A stretch of DNA of 59,061 nt, taken from NCBI GenBank assembly GCA_017853555.1, contig JAFMJH010000013.1:1-59061 (forward strand). Direction: 5' to 3'. Position numbers and translations under genes: made by a program. Of the stretch, positions 16,702-25,358 are shown piece after piece (position 1 is the first letter of the stretch; each line of letters begins with the position of its first letter). Under the pieces are notes generated by a model. It worked only from the letters and a program-made list of their open reading frames with translations. It searched no databases and had not been told where the DNA came from. The stretch is from Steroidobacteraceae bacterium. GTDB lineage: Bacteria > Pseudomonadota > Gammaproteobacteria > Steroidobacterales > Steroidobacteraceae.

Positions 16702-18561
16702 ATGAAAAACATGAACATCATGACCCGCCTCGGCGCATCGTTCGTCATCGCCACCGCACTCGTCAGCTGCGGCGGAGGGTCGGGCGGCGGCACGAGCACC
16801 GGAGGGTCGACGACACCGACGACACCTTCGACACCGACCGTCACCGTGCCGGGCGCGCCCACGGGACTCGCTGCAACCGTGGGCAACGGTCAACTGAGTC
16901 TCGCCTTCACGGCGCCGACCTCGAACGGCGGCGCCGCGATCACTGCGTACACCGCCACGTGCAGCGCCGCCGGAACCAACAAAACCGCAACCGGCAGCGC
17001 AAGCCCGCTGGTCGTCACGCAACTCACCAACGGAACGGCCTACACCTGCGCGGTGACGGCCACGAATTCGGCCGGCACGGGCGCCGCGTCAACCAGCATC
17101 ACGGCCACACCGGTGGCGCCGACCACCAGCTTCGCGCTCGCGAGCGCCGCCGGCAGCGAAGGCGCCGCGATGGCTGCGGACTACACCTGCGACGGCACAG
17201 GCTCATCGCCGCAACTGTCGTGGAGCAATCCGCCGAACGGTACGCAGGAATTTGCCTTGCTGATGACCACGCTGCCCGGCGACGGCACGACCAAATGGAA
17301 TTGGGTGCTCTACGGCATCCCGGGCAGCTCGCGCGCACTCGTCAAAGACAATTTCGCGATCGGCACGACCGGTGTCGGCAGCGACGGCCCGTTCACGGGT
17401 TACCAACCACCGTGTTCACAAGGCCCCGGTGCCAAAACCTACACCTTCACGTTGTATGCCTTGTCGGCGGCACCCAATCTTGCCGGCCAAAGCACGCCGC
17501 TGACCGGCACCGCACTCACCGCCGCCATCGCCAGCGTGTCGTTGGGCTCGGCGACGCTCAACCTGACCTATACGCGCCCCGCCAGCGCAAGCGGCTCGTC
17601 GACGGCCTGCGGCTACTTGCGCAGCTCGTTGGGCGGCTCCACCACCGGCAACGCGAGCGTCGCGTGCGATGCGAATTACGGCTACGTGAGCTCGACGAGC
17701 CTGCCGACGCACACGATGATGAACGGCATCACGGCCACCAACCTGCAAGTACCCACCGCGCAGAATTTTTTGGGCGCGAACGGCTGGAAGATTCCGCTCA
17801 ATCCCTCGATCGCCACCTCCACCGTGTCGGCCGTCGACGGACCGATCGGGATCGCCGTCAACGGCGTGCTGATCTTCAACCCGTGCAAGCAAGGCGGTTG
17901 CCAGAATGGCGACACCAAAGTGCTCGGCGAACTCGACGTGTGCAACGGCCACGCCGGGCGCGGGGACGACTATCACTATCACGCCGCGCCCGTCTGCATG
18001 ATGCAGGGCAAGAGCGCGAGCTATTGGGACACGCATCCGGTCGGCTGGGCGCTCGATGGTTTCGCGATCTTCGGTTACAACGATGCCGACGGCAAAGTCG
18101 CATCGCGCGATACGGTCTGCGGCGGCAACACCAACGCGGTGGTGAATGCGCCGAGCGGCTACGCCTATCACGTCACCGACGCCTCGCCGTACGTGCTCGC
18201 ATGTTTTCGCGGCACACCGAGTCCGGACCTCGCCAATCAAAGCAGCAAGTTCTCGCCGATGCGACAACCACCGGTGAATCCGTTCAAGGTCTCCAACATG
18301 ACGCTCGCCACGGACGCCAACGACGGCTATCAGGTGTTGCAGTTCACCTCGGCGCTCAGCTTCACCACCAACGAGACCGGCTCCGACTCGTACAGCAACG
18401 CGCCGGGCACCTATCGCATCCGCTACAAACAACTGGCCGGCTCGGCACTGCTGAGTGCGCTGGCGCAAAACGGCAATGCCAACAAGTCGGCGTGCTGGGC
18501 GTTCCAGTTCACCGATGCCGCCGGCACGACGACGCAACCCAACGTCACTTACTGTCGCTGA
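16702..18561 (+). CDS. Lipoprotein with FnIII, PEBP-like and YHYH domains
   Basis: 619 residues. Signal peptide with lipobox LVSC, then a Gly/Ser/Thr-rich tether. Domain order: FnIII (about 50-140), a PEBP/YbhB-like domain (about 145-265) with SPQLSWSNPPNGTQEFALLM and TKWNWVLYGIP, then the YHYH domain (about 270-610) with RGDDYHYHAAPVC and WALDGFAIFGYND. YHYH proteins are surface or periplasmic proteins of uncertain function. The FnIII domain resembles that of the neighbouring phosphoesterase lipoprotein, suggesting domain sharing within the locus. An unrecognised secreted protein follows 16 bp downstream. Confidence 0.82.
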   Translation: MKNMNIMTRLGASFVIATALVSCGGGSGGGTSTGGSTTPTTPSTPTVTVPGAPTGLAATVGNGQLSLAFTAPTSNGGAAITAYTATCSAAGTNKTATGSASPLVVTQLTNGTAYTCAVTATNSAGTGAASTSITATPVAPTTSFALASAAGSEGAAMAADYTCDGTGSSPQLSWSNPPNGTQEFALLMTTLPGDGTTKWNWVLYGIPGSSRALVKDNFAIGTTGVGSDGPFTGYQPPCSQGPGAKTYTFTLYALSAAPNLAGQSTPLTGTALTAAIASVSLGSATLNLTYTRPASASGSSTACGYLRSSLGGSTTGNASVACDANYGYVSSTSLPTHTMMNGITATNLQVPTAQNFLGANGWKIPLNPSIATSTVSAVDGPIGIAVNGVLIFNPCKQGGCQNGDTKVLGELDVCNGHAGRGDDYHYHAAPVCMMQGKSASYWDTHPVGWALDGFAIFGYNDADGKVASRDTVCGGNTNAVVNAPSGYAYHVTDASPYVLACFRGTPSPDLANQSSKFSPMRQPPVNPFKVSNMTLATDANDGYQVLQFTSALSFTTNETGSDSYSNAPGTYRIRYKQLAGSALLSALAQNGNANKSACWAFQFTDAAGTTTQPNVTYCR

Positions 18562-18577
18562 GCGCGAGTCCGCACTT

Positions 18578-19153
18578 ATGCACACGAGAGCATCGCCGTT
18601 TCTTGTCTGGGTGATGGCAATGTGCTGCGTGTCGGCCGTCGCCGGCCGCGCGCACGAACTTGAAACCGACCGACTCACCGTCATCCAGCGCGAGCCCAAC
18701 CATCTCGCGCTCACGCTGCGCATCGACGAGATCGCGCTGATGCAGCGCTTGCTCGCTCCCGGGTCGACGCGCAACGAATTTTTGCTCGCCTGCGTTGCGT
18801 TGCCCCCCGAGGCCCTCGAGAACAAACTCTCCCGGGCACGTACCATGTTCGCCGCACAGTTCTCGGTGCGCGACGACCGCGGGCGAATTGTCCCGTTGCA
18901 GGGTTGGCAGTGGCCGAAGCTCCAAGAGTCGCGACAACGCCTCTCCGAAGCGGCATTGGCTTTGATCGCCACCGGCGAGGCGCATGTCCATGCCGCGCCT
19001 GCCGAACTCATCGCGGATGCCGTCGCCACCCGCCCCCTCGAGCGCGCATCGATTGTCCAACCCGAATCGCTTCCGGACTTGACCGTCGTCTCCTACCGCC
19101 CGACTCAACGCCGTGCCACCACCCCGGGCAAACCGCTGCCGCTGCGGTTTTGA
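18578..19153 (+). CDS. Hypothetical secreted protein
   Basis: 191 residues from an ATG at 18578, 16 bp after the YHYH gene; the longer frame would overlap that gene. The leader MHTRASPFLVWVMAMCCVSA followed by VAGRA looks like a Sec signal peptide. The mature part (HELETDRLTVIQREPNHLAL onwards) is of mixed alpha/beta composition with no motif I recognise. Co-directional spacing suggests it works with the YHYH lipoprotein. Function unknown. Confidence 0.65.
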   Translation: MHTRASPFLVWVMAMCCVSAVAGRAHELETDRLTVIQREPNHLALTLRIDEIALMQRLLAPGSTRNEFLLACVALPPEALENKLSRARTMFAAQFSVRDDRGRIVPLQGWQWPKLQESRQRLSEAALALIATGEAHVHAAPAELIADAVATRPLERASIVQPESLPDLTVVSYRPTQRRATTPGKPLPLRF

Positions 19154-19225
19154 GCCCGCCCTGACACCGGCCCCAAAGATTGGGATGGGCTCGCCAAGGC
19201 TGGGCTTGAGTACTATCATCGCGCC

Positions 19226-19657
19226 ATGGAAGTCAGTTCCCCAGCCGCTCAAGCCGTGATGCCGGCCCGACTGCCGGGGCGCGAAATGCAGTCCATGCCT
19301 TCCCCTGAGGGTGCGACACGTGCCGCGGCCGCGCCGGACGTGCGCGCTCCGGAGCCGACGGCCGCCACGCCGAAGACCGCGGAGCCGGTCAAAAATCTCA
19401 AGGCGCAATTCGAACCCGACCCGGATCCGAACGCGGTTCGCCAAGAACTCGATGACGCGATTCGCTCCGCCAACGAACGTCTGCTCGAACGCGGCCGCGA
19501 CGTGAGCCTCTCGATCGACCAATCCACCAACTCCGTCGTCGTGACGGTCAAAGACAAGGCGGGCTCGACCGTGCGGCAAATTCCACCAGAGCAGAGCCTG
19601 CAAATCGCACGCAGCGTCGATCGCCTCACCGGCATTCTGGTCGACAAGCAAGCCTGA
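19226..19657 (+). CDS. flaG: FlaG-family protein
   Basis: 143 residues. The C-terminal 80 residues match the FlaG family: DVSLSIDQSTNSVVVTVKDK, VRQIPPEQ and RSVDRLTGILVDKQA, the usual small domain linked to flagellar filament length. The N-terminal 60 residues are Ala/Pro-rich and probably disordered. No flagellin, fliD or other flagellar gene is near, which is unusual because flaG normally sits between them. Its neighbours are a secreted protein and a serine hydrolase. Confidence 0.75.
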   Translation: MEVSSPAAQAVMPARLPGREMQSMPSPEGATRAAAAPDVRAPEPTAATPKTAEPVKNLKAQFEPDPDPNAVRQELDDAIRSANERLLERGRDVSLSIDQSTNSVVVTVKDKAGSTVRQIPPEQSLQIARSVDRLTGILVDKQA

Positions 19658-19707
19658 TTGCCTCCGGACCGAGTCGAGCCGCGCGGGCCGCGCTAACATC
19701 GGCTCGC

Positions 19708-20922
19708 ATGAGGGTCTCCCAACTTTTTCGCACCGCGATTCTTTCGGCGCTCGGGTTCTCGTTCTTGGCGTCGCAAATCGCCGCCGCCGAAGTCGCCTAC
19801 GTTCAGGTCACCTTCGATCGCCAGGGCATCTTGAGCAGCACGACGCGTGGCCATGCGGATCTCGCCGCGCATCGTGCCGTCACCGTGGACGATCCCGTGC
19901 GGATCGCGTCAGTGAGCAAACTCGTGGTGGCGATCGCGGTGATGCGGCTCGTCGAACAGGGACGACTGAAACTCGACGCCGACGTGTCTTCCACGCTCGG
20001 CTACCCCTTGCGCAACCCGCATCACCCGACGGTGCCGATCACGCTGCGTCTGTTGCTGTCGCATCGATCGAGCATCACGGATGACGCCGGCTACGTGATC
20101 CCGTACGACGCCGAACTGCGCGACAAGCTCTCCGAACCAGCCGCGTGGGATGCCGCCCACGCGCCTGGCGATTACTTTCGCTATGCGAACCTCAATCTGC
20201 CGATCGTCGCCGCGGTGATGGAGCAGGCGACAGGCGAACGCTTTGATCGATTGATGCGTCGTCTCGTGCTCGAGCCTTTGCGTCTCGATGCCTGCTTCAA
20301 CTGGCAGGGGTGCAGTGATGCCGCGCGCAGTCGTGCCGTCGTGTTGTACGAAGACGGCAAACCCGTCGTCGACGATCTGCGCGGGCGGGCGCCCGACTGT
20401 CCCGTCGTGCGCGGCAGGGACGGCGGTTGCGAACTCGAGCGCTGGCAACGCGGTCGCAACGGCGCGATGTTTTCGCCCCAAGGCGGGCTGCGCATTTCGG
20501 CGCGGGATCTCGCAACCATAGGCCGCATGCTGCTCGGTGACGGTCGCGTGGATGGCATACGCCTGCTGTCGCGCAGCTCGATACGCACGCTCAAGACCCC
20601 GCTGTGGCACTACGACGGACGCAACGGCATCACCGCCGAAGAAGATGCACCGAGCGAACGCGGCATGTTCTGTCGATACGGTCTGGCGATGCAATTTTTG
20701 ACGACCCACGCCAGGGGATGCGCCGACGATCCGGTCGGAGACGGCCATGAACGCTATGGCCACGCAGGCTCCGCCTATGGCCTACTCTCGGGTCTTTGGA
20801 TCGACGCCACCACCGCCACCGGAGTCGCTTTCTTCGTCACCGATGCCGAACCGACACCCGGGCGACGATCCGCCTTTCGCGCCATCGAAGAACGCGCCAT
20901 CGCGCACGAGCACAGCCCATGA
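19708..20922 (+). CDS. Serine hydrolase of the beta-lactamase class C/PBP family, exported
   Basis: 404 residues with a Sec signal peptide (MRVSQLFRTAILSALGFSFL, cleavage near IAAA). The SxxK motif is ASVSKL with Ser68 and Lys71; a YAN motif follows in FRYANLN; HAGSAYG near residue 350 fits the third motif. The long loop GCSDAARSR to GRDGGCELERW carries Cys residues that could form a disulfide. Such proteins cleave D-Ala peptides, esters or beta-lactams; the substrate is unknown. The stop overlaps the next ATG by 4 bp, making it first gene of a three-gene operon. Confidence 0.85.
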   Translation: MRVSQLFRTAILSALGFSFLASQIAAAEVAYVQVTFDRQGILSSTTRGHADLAAHRAVTVDDPVRIASVSKLVVAIAVMRLVEQGRLKLDADVSSTLGYPLRNPHHPTVPITLRLLLSHRSSITDDAGYVIPYDAELRDKLSEPAAWDAAHAPGDYFRYANLNLPIVAAVMEQATGERFDRLMRRLVLEPLRLDACFNWQGCSDAARSRAVVLYEDGKPVVDDLRGRAPDCPVVRGRDGGCELERWQRGRNGAMFSPQGGLRISARDLATIGRMLLGDGRVDGIRLLSRSSIRTLKTPLWHYDGRNGITAEEDAPSERGMFCRYGLAMQFLTTHARGCADDPVGDGHERYGHAGSAYGLLSGLWIDATTATGVAFFVTDAEPTPGRRSAFRAIEERAIAHEHSP

Positions 20923-21653
20923 ACGACATTACCCCCGATTACGGCCCGCGCGCGCGCATCGGCATCGCCACGCCGCAGGCGAACCCCACGGTCGAACCCG
21001 AAATGCGTGCGCTGATGCCGCCTTCGATCGGCGTCTACGCGACGCGTCTGGTCCATGCCGCACCGGACGTCGAAACGCGTCTCGACCATTACATCCGGCA
21101 CCTTCCGGCGGCGATCGCGAGTTTCGGCGTCTTGAACATCGCCGCATTCGGTTTCGGCTGTACGGGATCGAGCTACCGCGCCGGCGCAACGCTTGAAGAT
21201 CAACTCACCGCCGAAGCATCCGCAGCGACGCGACTACCCGTCATCACCGCCGCACAAGCGATCCGCGCAGCGCTGCGACACTTGGGCGCGACGCGCATCG
21301 CCCTGGTCTCGCCCTATCCCGAAGCCCTCGCGAACGCCGGTGTGGCGTATTGGGAATCAACCGGAATTCGGGTGTACGAATCTTTGCGCGTCGATCCTGC
21401 GCTGACCGACACGCACCGCATTTATGAACTCACCAGTCACGACGCCTTGCAAGCAGCGCAGACGCTCTCGAAACGCGACATCGACTGCATCGTGTTGAGC
21501 GGCACCGGCATGCCGACGCTCGCGGCACTCGCACAATTGCATCACACCGAAACCGTGCCGGTGATTTCGTCGAACGCCTGCCTCGCCTGGTGTTTGCTGC
21601 GTGCCATTGCGCCCGAGCTCGCTCCGGAAACCCCGAGCGGATTTTTCCGATGA
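20919..21653 (+). CDS. Asp/Glu racemase-superfamily protein (maleate isomerase / arylmalonate decarboxylase-like)
   Basis: 244 residues from the ATG at 20919. The start IGIATPQANPTVEPEMRAL, FGCTGSSYRAG with one Cys and SSNACLAWCLL with a second match maleate cis-trans isomerases and arylmalonate decarboxylases, which use paired or single Cys for proton transfer. The SGTGMPTLAAL segment lies before the second Cys, as in the family. No signal peptide, so cytoplasmic. It overlaps both neighbours by 4 bp, so it is tightly coupled to the serine hydrolase and the molybdopterin enzyme; the pathway is not known. Confidence 0.8.
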   Translation: MNDITPDYGPRARIGIATPQANPTVEPEMRALMPPSIGVYATRLVHAAPDVETRLDHYIRHLPAAIASFGVLNIAAFGFGCTGSSYRAGATLEDQLTAEASAATRLPVITAAQAIRAALRHLGATRIALVSPYPEALANAGVAYWESTGIRVYESLRVDPALTDTHRIYELTSHDALQAAQTLSKRDIDCIVLSGTGMPTLAALAQLHHTETVPVISSNACLAWCLLRAIAPELAPETPSGFFR

Positions 21654-23830
21654 CCGACATCGAACGCGTTCACCATCGCACCTGCCACCTGTGTGAAGCG
21701 ATGTGCGGCGTCGTACTGCGCCTGCGCGGTCGCGAAGTGCTCTCGGTACGAGGCGACGACGCCGATCCGTTCAGTCGCGGTCACGTCTGCCCGAAAGTCG
21801 TCGGCCTGAAAGACGTGCTCGACGATCCGGACCGTCTGCGTGAGCCGCTGCGCCGCACGGCCCAAGGCTGGCAAACCGTCAGCTGGGAGAGTGCGTTCGA
21901 CGAAGCGTCGGAGCGTCTCGTCGCACTGCAACGTCGCCATGGCAAAGACGCCGTGGCCACGTACTACGGCAACCCGCAAGTCCATAGCTACGGCGCGTTC
22001 CTCGGCGGCATCGAGTTCGCGCGCGCACTCGGCAGTCGCAATCGCTATTCGGCGACCTCGGTCGATCAACTGCCGCACCATTTCGCTGCCCTTGCGATGT
22101 TCGGTCACCAGTTTTTGCTGCCCATTCCCGATCTCGACCGAACCGATTTCCTGTTGATCATCGGCGGCAATCCCGTCGTTTCGAACGGCAGCCTCATGAC
22201 GGCACCCGATGTCGTACGCCGCCTCAAAGCCCTGCGGGCGCGTGGCGGTCGACTCGTCGTCATCGACCCGCGACGCACCGAAACGGCCCAACTCGCGGAC
22301 ACGCATTGCTTCATCCGACCCGGCAGCGACGCCTTGTTGCTGTTGTCGATGCTGCAGGTCATTTTTGCCGAAGGTCTCGCGCGACCCGGACGACTCGAAT
22401 CGATGCTCACGGGACTCGATGCGGTACGCACGGCTTGCGCGCCCTACACACCGACGCGCGTCGCCGAAGCCACCGGGATCGACGCGCTCACGATCGCCAC
22501 GCTCGCGCGCACGTTCGCCGCATCACCCACCGCCGTCTGCCACGGCCGTATGGGCGCCTCGACGCAGGAATTCGGCGCGCTCGTCCAATGGCTCGTGCAA
22601 GTGCTCAACATCGTCACCGGAAACTTCGATCGTGCCGGCGGCGCGATGTTCACGCGGCCCGCCTTCGACCTCGTGGCGATGAGCAAAAGTCCCGGTCAAC
22701 GCGGCTCCCATGCCCGCAGGCGAACCCGCGTGTCGTCATTGCCGGAATTCGGCGGCGAGTTTCCGGTCGCGGCACTCGCCGAAGAAATCGATACCGAGGG
22801 CGAAGGTCGCATCCGCGCGCTCGTGACGGTGGCCGGCAACCCCGTGCTGTCGACACCCAACGGGCGACGTCTGGAGGCGGCACTGCCGCAACTCGACTTC
22901 ATGGTGTCGATCGATTTTTATCTCAATGAAACCACGCGCCACGCGAATCTCATTTTGCCTCCCACCTACGGCCCGGAGCGTGACCACTACGACGTGATCT
23001 TCAATGCGCTCGCGATTCGCAACACGGCCAAGTATTCGGCCGCCGCGTTTCCGCGGACTGCGACGGCGCGTCACGATCACGAGATCTTCTCGGGCCTGTG
23101 TCGCGGGCTCGCACGCCACGATCCGAGTCGTCGCAAGCGGGGGCTCGCCGCGCTCACCGAACGTTGGCTCACGCCGCGCCGGGCGCTTGCGCTCGGCGTG
23201 CGCTTCGGGCCGCATGGCGCAGGATGGAATCCGTTCGCGCGCGGGCTCACGCTGGCGCGTCTCGCCGATCAGCCTCACGGCGTGGATCTCGGCCCGCTCG
23301 AGCCTGCGTTACCCGGTCGACTTTTGACGCGCGATCGGCGCATCGCACTGGCGCCGCCCGAATTGCTCGGCGATCTCGCGCGCCTCGAAACACGCATCGA
23401 CCCCGGCACCGTCGAACCGCCGCAGACGTTGCGCCTGATCGGACGCCGCGATCCGCGTACCAACAATTCCTGGTTGCACAATAGTACGCGACTCGTGAAA
23501 GGCCCGCGCCGTTGCACGCTGCGCATGAGCGCGGCCGATGCCGCTGCACGTGCGCTGATCGATGGTCAATCCGTCACGGTGCGCTCGCGTACCGGAGCGG
23601 TCACGGTCGCACTCGAAGTGTCGGACGAGCTGATGCCGGGGGTCGTGAGCCTGCCGCACGGCTGGGGTCATGATCGTGACGGCATGCGCCTGCGCGTGGC
23701 GAGCGCGCATGCCGGCGCGAGCATCAACGATCTTACCGACGAGCGATACATCGATGCGTTATGCGGCAACGCCGCGCTCAACGGCGTGCCCGTCACCGTC
23801 ACCAACGCGACCGATCAAGCGCGCATGTAA
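21650..23830 (+). CDS. Molybdopterin-dependent oxidoreductase with a 4Fe-4S site
   Basis: 726 residues from the ATG at 21650 (ATGA overlap with the upstream gene). Cys12, Cys15, Cys19 and Cys47 form the C-x2-C-x3-C-x27-C cluster motif. Typical DMSO-reductase-family segments follow: YYGNPQVHSYG, SATSVDQLPHH, LLIIGGNPVVSNGS and VIDPRRTETA. A C-terminal cofactor-binding domain contains TNNSWLHNSTRLVKG and VVSLPHGWGHD. No Tat leader is visible, so it is probably cytoplasmic. No separate electron-transfer subunit is adjacent. The 3' end overlaps the convergent hydrolase gene by 16 bp. Confidence 0.88.
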   Translation: MTDIERVHHRTCHLCEAMCGVVLRLRGREVLSVRGDDADPFSRGHVCPKVVGLKDVLDDPDRLREPLRRTAQGWQTVSWESAFDEASERLVALQRRHGKDAVATYYGNPQVHSYGAFLGGIEFARALGSRNRYSATSVDQLPHHFAALAMFGHQFLLPIPDLDRTDFLLIIGGNPVVSNGSLMTAPDVVRRLKALRARGGRLVVIDPRRTETAQLADTHCFIRPGSDALLLLSMLQVIFAEGLARPGRLESMLTGLDAVRTACAPYTPTRVAEATGIDALTIATLARTFAASPTAVCHGRMGASTQEFGALVQWLVQVLNIVTGNFDRAGGAMFTRPAFDLVAMSKSPGQRGSHARRRTRVSSLPEFGGEFPVAALAEEIDTEGEGRIRALVTVAGNPVLSTPNGRRLEAALPQLDFMVSIDFYLNETTRHANLILPPTYGPERDHYDVIFNALAIRNTAKYSAAAFPRTATARHDHEIFSGLCRGLARHDPSRRKRGLAALTERWLTPRRALALGVRFGPHGAGWNPFARGLTLARLADQPHGVDLGPLEPALPGRLLTRDRRIALAPPELLGDLARLETRIDPGTVEPPQTLRLIGRRDPRTNNSWLHNSTRLVKGPRRCTLRMSAADAAARALIDGQSVTVRSRTGAVTVALEVSDELMPGVVSLPHGWGHDRDGMRLRVASAHAGASINDLTDERYIDALCGNAALNGVPVTVTNATDQARM

Positions 23831-24639
23831 TCGTCGATCGCCCGCACCCATGGTTCGGGCTCTTGGTCCATGATGTCGATGCCGCCGCCTTCCACGGCGC
23901 AAAAGTCGAAGTCCGGACGCATGCGGTGGGCAGCCTTCGAGTTTTCGTAAATCTGATCGCCGGTATTGGTCAGTATCAAAGTCGGGCGACGAATCTTCAT
24001 GATCGCAGCCGCGTGATCATAGGCGAACGCCGCATGATGCCCGTACCAAAATGGCCCGTATCCCATGAAGCGCTCGACCGTATAGCGCGTGATCAATCGC
24101 GGATCAGGTAACGGATTTTTGCCGTACATGTCGTAGCGCACCCGGTACGCATCGAGCAGATGAGTCCCGTCGGGTCGATATACGAAGTGCCGCTCCTCCT
24201 CGACCATATTCGTGAAAAAAGCTTGCTCTTCGTCGCTCAGCACTAGGGCGCTGCCGAGTATCAATTTTTCCACGCGGTGAGGAAATTGTTGTTCGACTTC
24301 GGTGACGACCAAGGCGCCGGTGTGATGCCCGAACATCACGGCGCGCTCGATGCCGAGATGATCGAGCACAGCCGGCACGATCGCGGCCCAATCTTCAACC
24401 TTGGGCACGAAGTCGGTGACGTCGGAGAGACCGAAGCCGGGACAGTCGATTGCGATGGGACGGATCCCGCGCGCCAACATCAATTCGAATACGCCGTCGA
24501 ATTGGCGCGACGACATGGGTGCTTGGTGAATCAGCACCAAGGGCCGCCCGACGGCACCGTCCTGATAGTGGATTTGTCCGTACGGACCATCGGCGTAACC
24601 GCGACGCATCCCTGCCGGCGCACGCTGACGATCGATCAT
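23815..24639 (-). CDS. Alpha/beta-hydrolase-fold protein with His at the nucleophile position
   Basis: 274 residues; GGGAGA precedes the ATG. Fold markers: PLVLIHQAPMSSRQF (oxyanion-loop region), AIDCPGFGLSD, and the nucleophile elbow GHHTG (104-108), where the usual Ser/Asp/Cys is His106. The acid position LTNTGDQ is present, but the final His is missing: the expected GH...EP segment reads GGGIDIMDQEPEPW. So two members of the triad appear changed. The second hydrolase at 47578-48360 shares the HTGA elbow. It lies 12 bp after the flavin-reductase-like gene and is probably co-transcribed with it. Activity uncertain. Confidence 0.8.
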   Translation of the reverse strand: MIDRQRAPAGMRRGYADGPYGQIHYQDGAVGRPLVLIHQAPMSSRQFDGVFELMLARGIRPIAIDCPGFGLSDVTDFVPKVEDWAAIVPAVLDHLGIERAVMFGHHTGALVVTEVEQQFPHRVEKLILGSALVLSDEEQAFFTNMVEEERHFVYRPDGTHLLDAYRVRYDMYGKNPLPDPRLITRYTVERFMGYGPFWYGHHAAFAYDHAAAIMKIRRPTLILTNTGDQIYENSKAAHRMRPDFDFCAVEGGGIDIMDQEPEPWVRAIDDYMRA

Positions 24640-24651
24640 CGATGTTCTCCC

Positions 24652-25275
24652 TCAGCCGCGCACGAGCGGTCGAAATACGGGGCCGAGTCGCGCGTAGCCA
24701 CCACGACCGACGCGCGCGAGCGGGTCATAGGCCGCCACATCCACGACCCATCGACCCTGCGCATCACGACTGACGATGTCGTCACGCATCCAGAGACGCT
24801 CGATGCGCGCAAAGACGATGGTTTGGTCGGTATCGCCGACCCGCGTGAATTGATGTGCGACGCAACCGAGTGCGACTGGCGCATCGGCGAGGCGCGGCAA
24901 AGGCCACTCCCAATCGACGAGCGGCAAATCGAATTTGCGTACCTCGCTCTCGCCGGCCGGCAACTCCGCCGCCGTATCCTGAACGGCCTGCGCCTGCGTA
25001 GCCGAGGCGAGATGGATCACGCAATGCGGCTCGCGTTTCAGATTGCGATGCGTGTCCTTCATTTTGCCGGCCATGCCGTCGCCGATCGAAAACATCACCG
25101 TCGGCGGTGCGCTGGTCACGCCATTGAAATACGAGAACGGTGCGAGATTCCAACGCTCTTCGCCAAGCTCCGCACCGTTGTCGGTCAGCGCCCAGGCGAT
25201 CGGGCGCGGCACGATGATTTGACTGAAGGCGAGGTACGCCTCGGATTCCGACAAGTCGGCAAATGGAACGAGCAT
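24652..25275 (-). CDS. Flavin reductase-like FMN-binding split-barrel protein
   Basis: 207 residues from the ATG at 25275; the longer frame carries an unconvincing N terminus. Motifs IIVPRPIAWALTDN, NLAPFSYFNGVTSAPPTVMF and TQAQAVQDTAAELPAGESE followed by PLVDWEWPL match flavin reductase-like/DIM6-NTAB proteins, which bind FMN and can supply reduced flavin to an oxygenase. No dedicated oxygenase is next to it; the downstream partner is the atypical alpha/beta-hydrolase. Divergent from the ICMT-like gene (83-bp gap). Confidence 0.85.
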   Translation of the reverse strand: MLVPFADLSESEAYLAFSQIIVPRPIAWALTDNGAELGEERWNLAPFSYFNGVTSAPPTVMFSIGDGMAGKMKDTHRNLKREPHCVIHLASATQAQAVQDTAAELPAGESEVRKFDLPLVDWEWPLPRLADAPVALGCVAHQFTRVGDTDQTIVFARIERLWMRDDIVSRDAQGRWVVDVAAYDPLARVGRGGYARLGPVFRPLVRG

Positions 25276-25358
25276 GGTCCGTATTATTACCGAGTCACTT
25301 TCGAAATGCGTGCGCGATCCCACGCGGTTTGACGTTTTTGCCATTTACATTCTGGCAG

